Under the pieces are notes generated by a model, which saw only the letters and a program-made list of their open reading frames with translations, did not search any database and was not told the DNA's origin. Of a DNA stretch of 64,000 nt, positions 55,001 through 64,000 are shown piece by piece. The stretch's first letter is position 1, and the number at the start of each line of letters is the position of its first letter. A program made the translations under genes and the position numbers. Origin of the DNA: Diphasiastrum complanatum (Eukaryota > Streptophyta > Lycopodiopsida > Lycopodiales > Lycopodiaceae); NCBI GenBank assembly GCA_029204225.1, contig CM055104.1, positions 41,605,095-41,669,094 on the forward strand, given 5' to 3'.

Positions 55001-57172
55001 CACATAGCCAGGGAGAGCGAGCAGATGCTAGGAGCCAGGTGGAGCAGATGATGCTTTGGAGTTCGGCTTGTCTAGCAAGATGGTGACCAGGATCGCATAA
55101 GGTGAGCATAGTATGTGGATGACGAGTCCATTGGGGTGGCACTTAGGGAGATGCTACAATTGCTCAGGTATGATATGTCATTTGATGTATGGACGATGTT
55201 CTTCAGCTGGTGCATCATGTGATGACCTAGGAACGGGTCATGCCTACTTGGAGGTAGGTGGCATGGAGTGTACCTGAGGTGGTACATATCCTGAGGGCAT
55301 AGAGTGCATTACGGGGTGATGTGGATCTAGCATGCCCATGGTTGTGAGCCAGCAAGGATGGAGATGGTTGCTAAGGGAGTGACAGCTGATACTCTGGCGA
55401 GTGATCAGGTGAGCTGTATGATTATATGCACGGTAGTCTCCAAGTTGGCATCACATGTTATTTCTATCCATTATCTATTTGGTAAGCAGGATGCAGCTTT
55501 TGGTTAGATCCAGTTGGAGTCTAGTTGCACTACAGGTGGACAGATTCTTGGGGAGCTATCAGCGGGTAATGGATACTTGGTGATCAGATGGTACAGGGTA
55601 CAGGGTTCCGGAGCTATCCTACTTGATATGCTATGGATCGTGGGTGAGTTATTCATCACGATAGTGGATCTAGTTTGCATTTGCTTTGGCTTGGACGCTA
55701 TGATGGATGTTGTGGGGAGATAAGCTCCTTGGTGAGAGGCCTATAGACTGGTCAAATCAAAGTTGGCAACGTCAACCATGGAAAGTTGAACTTACATGGC
55801 ATGTAGGACAGGCAGATCATCATCAGTATCTCTGGGAGGTAGGCGAGCTACTCAGGTATAGCCTATGGTGAGGTTTGTGTACATTCATTCATTGAGTTCT
55901 TGGTAGACTCTTGTGCTTGGAACATGGGGAATGAATGGGGATCAACTTTCAGGACTTATTGGATAGATGTATATGCTTGGACGTGAGAGCATCTTGGTAG
56001 AGGTGCAGACCATGGTTGAGGACCTGATTTGATGACCAGTGGTGTAGTAGCGGATCTACAGGTGGCACATGTGTTGGTACGACAAGATACCACTTATGGG
56101 CAGGCCTTGGTCATGTATTTGACGCTTTATCATTCGTGTTGGTTTGCATGAGTGTGTGTGGGCTTGCATGTTGCCTTGTCACAGAAGTCTAGATCTGAGT
56201 CGGAGTTTTATGTGGTTGTGCATTTGCTACAGTAAAACAAAGTTGTCATTTTATGCTCATTGACTTGTCATTGTCTACTAGCTGTCTATCTGGTGAGGGT
56301 GCAATCTTATGGTGGCAGTAAGATTTCCTCAGGTTGAGCCTCAGTTGCTCATTTATGTCAGCTTTACAGGTTTGTGCTTGTAAGTGTCTGATAGGATGTC
56401 AGCCTAGCTAGATGGAGGATGTAAGTCTCATTGTGGCAGTGGGATTTCCTCAGTTTGAGCCATGTCGCTTATGTGGTCGACTTGTGTTCAAGTCGGATTG
56501 GAGACGAGTCAGTTGGTCGAGAGAGTGGTAGACTCTCTGTATGAGCATTGTGTTTACATGATACTTTGTGAGTCAAACCTGGTGGTCTGTTGGTGTGCTT
56601 GAGTGTGTATCAAGTACAAAGTAGCAAGACATGCATAACATCTTTTGGACACTCCAGACATTGCTACAAATTATTGTTTTTCACTCTTATCACATTTGAG
56701 CTTAAGGGAGAGAGTTAGAAATCAGTTTTGATCTGATTCATTAGTATAAGCTCTAAAATGTGATGATGTAATTGGTGTACAATTTATTTGGTTTACTGTA
56801 TATGGTTGTGTTCGAGACGTGACCCGTTAGGATATATTGATCGGGCACTAATCCCATAGACGACTACTTGGGTTAGCCGGGTAGCCACACATAGGAAGAA
56901 TTAGCCTGTACAGAGTTATTTACAGTACTTGCTATACTTGGGGGCATGTCCCAAGTTTGTCGATCGAATTTGGCCATATCGGGCCCGACCTTAGTTTGAC
57001 AGGTGGCAGGCCAATTTTAGAACACCTACCTTTTCATGCAGTTTGTGAATACTCTATATGTACAGTGTTTCTTTGTAATCTATTAACTTTTGTTGTGCCA
57101 TCTTTGAGAGCTTGTGAGGAGTGGCTATGGTGATTGTGTGATGTGATCTGCATATTGCACTAGATCCTAACA
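52072..57172 (+). mobile_element. Large LTR element without recognisable coding (LARD-like)
   Basis: The first 68 bp (52072-52139, GTTAGAAATCAGTTTTGATC...) match the start of a 460-bp right LTR (56713-57172, ending CCTAACA). A purine tract (CTTAAGGGAGAG) precedes the right LTR. Flanks GTATT (52067-52071) and GAATT (57173-57177) could be a target duplication with one mutation. The 4.5 kb interior is G-rich, with no gag or pol motif and only short frames. The left LTR has lost about 390 bp. It fits a non-autonomous large retrotransposon derivative. Confidence 0.6.
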
Positions 57173-57422
57173 GAATTTCAACTGTATTATCTACATATAT
57201 ACAAAAATTTTATGAAACATAAAAAATTATCAATCAATTTGCATCAATAAGTGTAGATTTTTTGACAATTTCAACACAATTGGGTATTCAATATTTGGTG
57301 ACAAACAACGATGGCAATTTTTTACTGATTCATATAATGAAAGAGTATATTGCAACATCAAATTGCCAATGTAATACATGAAAGCTTTTTTTTAGTCATT
57401 TGTTTTTTAGTGATGTAAATGT

Positions 57423-57653
57423 GTGACTTTGAGATATATGTTAGCTTTTAACATTGTTGTTTCGAATGGTAATATTTCATACGATGGGAATTATTTGGCA
57501 TGTTTTCTAGACTCTGTTGAAATTCATCATATTTTTGTATGTTTCAGAAAATATGGACACACAGGATATTGTGTAAAACAAACTGAAAGGAGAGGGGGGG
57601 AGGGGGGTGTGTTTAAGTCACAACTTTTCAACCATAATTTGAAATCTCATTAA
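57423..57653 (+). pseudogene. Possible zinc-knuckle remnant
   Basis: IHHIFVCFRKYGHTGYCVKQ resembles the C-x2-C-x4-H-x4-C knuckle of LINE ORF1 (DUF4283-linked) proteins with the first Cys pair damaged. There is nothing else to support it nearby. Confidence 0.25.
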
Positions 57654-58527
57654 AAAACATATTTTATAAAATTAGATGACACTTGCGATTACAAGCATGT
57701 TTTTATAGCTTGTCTAAAATTCAATAGAATTACTATGAAAATTGGAGTTACTATTCAACATTCTTGTAAGGGAAATTTATGAATTCAAGTTCAACATCAT
57801 AAATGGCATTAGTGTACGTGCAAGCTGAGAAAAACATAGTTTTAAGCAAAAGTGCATGATAATCAAATTATCACAAAGTGTGCAAAATAAAAAACAAAAA
57901 ACAAAAAACAAGTGGATATATGAGAAATATCTCAAGCCCTTGCATTACTTCATTGTGCTGGCATATGCTTCAAACATTGACGCCATATGCAAGTCACGTC
58001 TTGATTCAACTAAGCTAGATAACATGATATTCTTTGACCCACAAACCTCATGTGGAAGATTGTTGGGAATGAAGAATTACCTACGATACAACACTTCTCG
58101 CCCATTTATTTTTTGAGTAAACCTTGAATTGTTCTTCTGTTCTCAAAAGCACAAATAATATCATTTAAGAATATGTACAACTCAATGGCTTTTTATAAGA
58201 TTCAACATACAAATACATTTTCTACTCAAAGTCATAACAATATGCATGTTTTCAATAACTTAAAAGGAAAGAAATGGCACAACTTTTATGAAGATCACGA
58301 AGAAGATGCCCTTCAAGTTTGGTATCAGGCTTGAGGTACGGTATGTCTAGTATCCTAAAATTTAAGCTTCAGCCTTAGCATCTTTCTACTCCTACATGTT
58401 AGAAAACTCATGTCGTAAGGGTTGATAAGGTATGAACAAGCTCCTAACATTTTGGTCTCACATATATGTTGCCATCATATATGCAACCATTTGAAGTGGC
58501 TCAACTTGTCTTCATGCAACAATGTGT
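57654..58527. other. AT-rich spacer downstream of carbonic anhydrase
   Basis: No motif-bearing frame. The 3' UTR of the carbonic anhydrase gene should lie in its right part. Confidence 0.35.
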
Positions 58528-58711
58528 TTCCTAGTTGCTTGCACTCCAAGTTTTGTCAATCAATCTTCATGTATGCAATTTGTTTTTTTGATTCTATATA
58601 GGTTGTAGACAATTATTGCTTCCTAGTTGCTTGCACTCAAAGTTTTGTCAAACAGTCTTCATGTATGCAATCTGTTTTTTTGATTCTATATAGGTTGTAG
58701 ACAATTATTCG
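58528..58711. repeat. 92-bp tandem duplication at the 3' end of the carbonic anhydrase gene
   Basis: CTAGTTGCTTGCACTC begins copies at 58531 and 58623, a 92-bp period with only a few differences; both copies end in GGTTGTAGACAATTATT. The right copy covers the last coding bases and stop of the carbonic anhydrase; the left copy lies in its 3' UTR. Confidence 0.85.
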
Positions 58712-60986
58712 AGCGAGAGGTGGTTTCAATGTTTGTGGGATATTTTTGCAAAGCTTTTGTAGTGTTACTTTGACAATACTTGATTGGAAGGTTAAGATTG
58801 TTGAGTAAGTAGTTGGTAAGCCTTGAGGTGTTTTTGTTAGATTCGGCAATCTACTTCATTTAAAGTGGTGTTGAAGACCTCATCTTAAAGCACATTTAAT
58901 TTAATTGATTTTAGACTTTAGCGAAATCCATTTTTGGAAATGCACTTGAGACTTGAGAAAGGGCTAAAAACATCATATTCTTCCCCTTCAACTTCTTCTT
59001 AGAATGAATCACTTGGGGAAGAAAAGAAATCTAAAACCACGACTACTTGTACAATTGAGCAAATAATTCCTACCACGACTTAAATTGAGCCAACAATCCG
59101 AGCTAAATATTGTTTTTTCCAATCAAGAGGGACATTGTGCTTGAGAATGACACAATTGCTATTTTATTTACTACGCTATCTTCTAACTACAAGACCTTGT
59201 GCTTTGGAAACTCCAAGCATTGTGTTGATGATATTCATGCTTGAAGTTAAACTAATCACTTTATAGCATGTAACAGAAAGATTCGAATGCGTACCGTCAA
59301 TATAGTCTGAAATTTGTGAAATTGCTCCTGAGATAATGTGTGGGCCTGTTGATAGGGAAACTTCAGATATTTAAAATGGTCATAATCGCTTTAATGTGTC
59401 TCGTTAGTTGACCACTCCTTTCCTCACTTCGAAGTCAGGAGTCAGATTCCACTCAGGCGCAGTACATGGGCATTTAAAAAATTAAATAGAGTACTTGGCA
59501 TGAGCTTCATGATGCAGCAATCCAAATCATTCCTATTGCGTTCAACATAGTGCTTTTGTGTTACAAAAGATGCAATGATCAGAGTTTTAATTCAGAAACT
59601 TACCTCTCTCAAAACAGTCCATAAAACTCCTTCAGAACATGGGGGAGTTGTAAGAGAGCCTGAATATCTGTAGTAAGCTTTGCCAGTAATCTTCATTTTT
59701 GTCATTTTAAGTGAAGAATCCAGAGATCCTCCTTTCTTATTAGCAGAGGATATCATTTTCAAAACCTTCATGCACAGAGTTAGAAGTAAATTCTATGACC
59801 AGTAATGAGATCGATGAGCCGAGGCCATATGAGATGAAGTAATTTACAAAATTGACCAGAAAATGCATGCAATCTGGTACCTGTTCAAGGATGTTATCTT
59901 TTCTACCATGCTTGTAGAGCACGGATATAACTGCAATTCGATTCTCATCAGGTGTCTTGTGGACCAGATGAATCTCCAGCGGAAATCTGATCAGTTTATC
60001 ATGAATTTGAGTGACGCACTCACGCAGTAAAAATGCAACACCGTCTCCATACACTAAAAAAACTACCTTCTCTCTCGTGGGATATATTGGAGGGAAAAAA
60101 TGACGAGCTCAGGTGGTGCAATTATTCATATTCGCCAACAATATGCAAGTAGATGTTTTCAGGAAGAATATACTCACCTTCTTCTGTTGACAACATGCTC
60201 ACTTGGCATGTGTGTGTGATACTCTTTCAGCTTATAATAGGTGCCGTTCAACGTAATGCCACCGGCATCGGCCCAAAACTCTAGCTGCCAATCAAGGAGT
60301 GAGTCCAGATTCCAAGTATAGTAGAGAGACATTGATTGAGCAGAGACTTCGTAAATTATTTACATAGTGCACTTAAACGTGAACCAGTCTTGATGCCTGT
60401 TCAGATACATGTAAGTGAAAGAGCATGAGATGAAGGTATTTACCGCCACATCGTGGTCAATGCTGAGAAGAACTGGTTGAATAGGAGAATATCCCGTTCG
60501 CAATCTCTCCAGGCTATCATTCTTTTTAACTTTATGTGGTGAAATGTTTATTGGTGACTGGTTCGTGCCTGTCTTGCACAATCTCCAGGCTTGTTTAAGA
60601 TCTCCCCAATGGTGAGGCCCTTTAGGACCTTCGGAGTAATCAAAATCTTCATGTCCTGGTAATTAATCGTAACACGAGGGGTTAAGAAATGATTTGCTTA
60701 AAGAGGGGTTACAAAATGATTTGCTTAAGATGTTCCTTAGATAGAACATTATAATACCCGTGGCAATCAATACGAGATAAACTACATCTAGCAATCACTC
60801 AACTTATAAACTCTCATTTGACATGTGCAGATTTCTCAATCAAACTTTGAGTATACACATCTATTTGCACAATAATCTCAAAAATGGACGCTTACCAGAG
60901 TCTTCACAGCTTGAGAAGTGAAAACAAATCAATATCAAGATCATTATCGATGCCAAGAAGCCGGAATAGATCCTTAAACTTCCCAT
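58637..60986 (-). CDS. Alpha-type carbonic anhydrase, secreted, seven exons
   Basis: Catalyses reversible CO2 hydration at a zinc ion. Exons (minus strand): 60986-60896, 60655-60444, 60284-60178, 59986-59881, 59765-59604, 59345-59295, 58753-58637. All introns are GT-AG and phases fit, giving 281 codons, the usual plant alpha-CA size. Residues 1-30 are a signal peptide (hydrophobic [15 protein letters not shown], cleavage near SSC). Family blocks: [34 protein letters not shown] (first two zinc His), [14 protein letters not shown] (third His), [19 protein letters not shown]. Cys of RLCKTG and PPCSE can form the usual disulfide; NGT is a glycosylation site. It acts outside the cytosol. A TATA-like TTTATAT lies about 270 bp upstream (61258). 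The last exon is the least certain; its N-terminal part is poorly conserved. Confidence 0.92.
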
Positions 60987-61134
60987 GCTGATCCAAACTC
61001 AGCCTTCTCAGGTTGCCTTACAAAAGTAGGAGAGCGGAAAAATGAAAATGATCAGGAAAACTAATAAAACCAAGAACAACAATAGCTCAAAGGATGAAAC
61101 ATGAGCATAACTTATAAGCTGCAGCGCATATCCG

Positions 61135-61220
61135 CAAAAGATTATATGAGTGCAAACACGAACCAACCTTCTGCAAAAGATCATTATATGAGTGCAAACA
61201 CGAACCAATATTCTGCCAAA
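61135..61220. repeat. 42-bp tandem duplication upstream of carbonic anhydrase
   Basis: TTATATGAGTGCAAACACGA begins at 61142 and 61184 (period 42). It lies 150-235 bp upstream of the start codon, in the probable 5' UTR or promoter. Confidence 0.8.
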
Positions 61221-61301
61221 CAATCTGTTCCATTCAGGAAAGCTCTAACGTTTCAATATAAAGCGTTTTAGACGTTTCAGAAAATGATAGCACGGTTTTA
61301 C

Positions 61302-61389
61302 CAGATGCTATGATGCTGCTTCCACACTGCAATGTGGGACTATTGAAGGTTCCACAAACACGTTGTTGACTCCCCTTGGCTCTCGCCAT
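61302..61389 (-). other. Possible alternative first exon of carbonic anhydrase
   Basis: ATG at 61389 opens 29 codons (MARAKGSQQRVCG...) and one base up to a GTAAAA donor at 61301. The phase equals that of exon 1, so it could splice to exon 2 in frame. It lacks a signal peptide. Could be chance. Confidence 0.25.
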
Positions 61390-61595
61390 GGCTATCTATG
61401 ACTGTAGTCTAGGATCGTGATTGTGTGAAAGAGCTTACAAAATGTGAAATTCATACACTAAATTCTTTTTTTAAGGTTTTTCTATTGCTTACACGGGTTT
61501 GGTAGTCATAGGTGACAAGCTTATTCATATTTTAAGGATAATCGTTTAGCTTACAATTGGTATCGAAAGGCGAGTGACAAGAATTTGATGACTAA

Positions 61596-61702
61596 TTTTC
61601 ATTCTGTATATAGCTGTAATTATGATTTTGATCTGTGATTTGGTAAGATTTTCATTCTATATATGGCTGTAAGTACGATTTTGATCTGTGATTTGGTAAG
61701 GG
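61596..61702. repeat. 53-bp tandem duplication
   Basis: TTTTCATTCTRTATATRGCTG begins at 61596 and 61649; both copies end GATCTGTGATTTGGTAAG, with four differences. Confidence 0.8.
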
Positions 61703-64000
61703 AGTTGTAAAATGTATCTTGTTTTCCAAGGGTGGCTTGAACTCGGGATCAAAGAAACTTTGGATGTCAAGATAATCAGTCGAGCCAACGCTTTTGGATA
61801 AGAGAGCCATAATTTGAATGAATTGTTTTATTGTTCAAATTTTAATCAAACTTTAGGGTTATGGTTAAAAACTAGACTGGTACAAATTGAAGCGAGATCA
61901 CATTTTTCATATTTTTATATGAATAATATGATGCCCACATATACCGAAATACTTAAGCTATATAGTCTTTCAATAAGCCTTTGCCTAAATGTAGGTTGTC
62001 ATAAATTATCTTTGTTGAACTTTTCATTATTGGAAAGAAAAGTTGATATTTCGTAGTTTCATTTTAGGCAATATTTCTTGACATTAAATTATGCACATAT
62101 ATATCTTGCATTCGTGCATAATCAATATTGTCACCTAGCTACTAAGTTTTTGGATAAGATTCATGACAATCAATTAAGGTCTATATATTGTAATCAAAAG
62201 GTAATCTTTTGTGTTAAAGCAACGATAATAAGAATATAAGCTCTTATATCAATAATCCATGTAAAAAGCATGTAAGTAAAATGGTGAGTGTTTTTGAAAC
62301 CGTGAAATAAAAAGGAATTTTTTTTTTATGAAAACAAGTTCATTATCTTACTAGAAAGTAAACCATTCAAGTTGTAGTTTTTCCTATATCATATTACAAT
62401 AGAGGTCAAAATAGATTTGAGATATTTAATAGTAAAAAATATCATTTCTTGTTATTTAACAAAAATTGTTGTGATATTATATATGATTGTGAAATGTTGA
62501 TGCATCTTACAAGAGTTACTTGAACCATAAGAAATAACTTATTATTGTATTCTAGTCATAAGCTATGAATTTTCACTAAACATTATTGACATAATGATAA
62601 TTCGTATACAACTTGCAAAACAATAATTTAACGTTTTGCTACTTGGTAGAGTATTATATTATGCATTACCTATATTTTGTAAAGCAAAAAATGTGATGAA
62701 GTGAAAAATGAAAGATATGATGTGTTTGTGAGTATCATGTGTGGTCTAGATGTCTTTGTTTTTCTTTTAAGATGTGGTTAGCATTGGTGGCAAAACAATC
62801 GTCAATGCAAATTTTGCAACATATTTGAGTTGCATGGTACTATATCATATAATGCACATCACTATCATATGAAGTTATGTGACATTATGTACTTCCACTA
62901 GAAAACTTTAAATTTCATTCTAATTAGAAGTATGTATTTCCTTAAGGCTATCAGCAATGAAAATGTCATTTCTTGCAAGCACAAGTATTCTTCCATATGG
63001 ACCATATGAATGTTCTTCTTCAAAACCTAATACCAATTCAATTCAACCTATTAGAATAGAAATTGGAACATAGCCAACACTAGATAGTAGAATCATTAGC
63101 AGAGCATTGATTGGTTATGCAATTGCTTGTTGTCACCGACACATTTTAATGTCTCTTGTAGGGCAGAAATCGTCACCTTCTAACTAGATGCTTCAAATTT
63201 GGAGACACATGCTTTGGATCATGATCAATCAAGATAGAAAGGATAAAGCTCAATGACATAATGCACTTCGCTTGCGCCCACCCAGCACTCGTCACGAGCA
63301 TCTGGCCTGAAAAGAAGAACGAAATCAAAATCTCGTCCTCAAGACACAGAGGTGGATTACTTGCCATTCTTACATTTGCCAAGCAGAAGTAAAATGGGTA
63401 GGTCGGCCCGTCCAACCTAAGAGCAACCATCCCCATGCTCAACCATCCCAAAAATTTTGTCGTACGGCACGTACATTTTTTTGTAAATCTTTGCCTTTAT
63501 TGAAAGTGATTATATGAAGAGGTAGAATCTTGAAGTCGACTCTTTGTGTCAAACTTTGCCATGTAGTATGAGGTTCAGCCCACTGAATTCTCTCTAAACA
63601 CTTGTACATGCTAAAGTATTAATAATGGCACGACCAAAATATATATGTTCCATTAGAAGTCGCTCGGAAAAATCTCTTGGGATCATAGATGCAATTCATT
63701 TCGAAATGCTCCCAGAACGAGAGTTCTAGAACAGTTTTGGGATCCGGGAGCGTTCTGGATCGAAACATTGCAAAAAAAAATTGGTTTTTATGAAGGTGTG
63801 TTGGGGTGGGAGAAAACAACATTTAGAAATGTAAGAAAAATTCCATCTTCTTTGTCTGAATGATCTACCTTAAGTATAATTGTGTCAATGCTTATAGAAA
63901 TTTTCTTTTATAGTATATCTCTTGGCATGTTAGACAAAAATACACAATGTCTACCATGGCATAGAGATACAATAAAAGATAATCTTTTACATAAGATGCA
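61703..64000. other. AT-rich region, no gene recognised
   Basis: Longest frames are under 95 codons and carry no motif. No LTR ends, microsatellites or splice-linked frames stood out. Confidence 0.4.

Noticed and set aside
53819-55723. Short frames in the 52-57 kb element as genes
   Set aside because: All are under about 105 codons, without motifs, and on both strands; the region looks non-coding.
59740-60054. 104-codon minus-strand frame as one exon of carbonic anhydrase
   Set aside because: Only 59986-59881 of it fits the family and has splice sites; the rest is intron read-through.
1-64000. CRISPR arrays, operons or ribosome binding sites
   Set aside because: The tandem repeats are short-period minisatellites or LTR parts, and the genome is eukaryotic with introns.

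Overview
This window is nuclear DNA of a land plant with a transposon-rich genome. The evidence is Ty1/copia, Ty3/gypsy chromodomain, CACTA (En/Spm), hAT and L1-type LINE elements, degenerate TTTAGGG telomere-type repeats, and two host genes with plant-like split structures. Heavy TE nesting inside introns suggests a large genome (homosporous fern, lycophyte or gymnosperm-like). The species is not identifiable by eye, and that placement is inference.

Two host genes are supported, both on the minus strand. (1) POLD2, the regulatory subunit of DNA polymerase delta: exons 1-2 (32131-31754) and exons 3-5 (21807-20873) join in phase to give about the first 182 residues. Intron 2 is about 9.9 kb and packed with mobile DNA. 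The C-terminal exons are not in the window, so the next intron, if the gene is whole, exceeds 20 kb and holds the TE nest of 0.87-20.4 kb. (2) A secreted alpha-carbonic anhydrase at 60986-58637: seven exons, phase-consistent, 281 codons, with zinc ligands and signature motifs intact.

Layout: 0-0.9 kb, AT-rich edge with a 28-bp CCAAT minisatellite; 0.87-3.2 kb, a LINE inside a LINE; 3.2-16.1 kb, a minus-strand chromovirus (A) split by two younger copia elements (D, plus strand; E, minus strand) whose 5-bp target duplications can be read exactly; 16.1-19.8 kb, a second gypsy (B) fused to A; 19.8-20.4 kb, LINE fragment; 20.9-32.1 kb, POLD2 and its TE-filled intron (hAT, copia fragment G, tRNA-like sequence, telomere-like repeats, ORF1-only LINE); 32.2-34.8 kb, deleted copia H abutting the POLD2 start; 36.6-41.3 kb, copia F, gypsy C and copia I fragments; 41.4-51.5 kb, CACTA transposase with an embedded SET-domain frame and a divergent spliced plus-strand gene; 52.1-57.2 kb, an LTR element without recognisable coding; 58.5-61.4 kb, carbonic anhydrase; 61.4-64 kb, AT-rich sequence without recognised genes.

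Most TE genes are broken by stops and frameshifts, many of them readable as C-to-T (or G-to-A) transitions. The host exons are clean. The features most worth a second look are the SET-domain frame inside the CACTA region, the covarying 3' hairpin and ORF1-only form in the LINE family, and the POLD2 gene split by transposons with an LTR element about 75 bp from its start codon.
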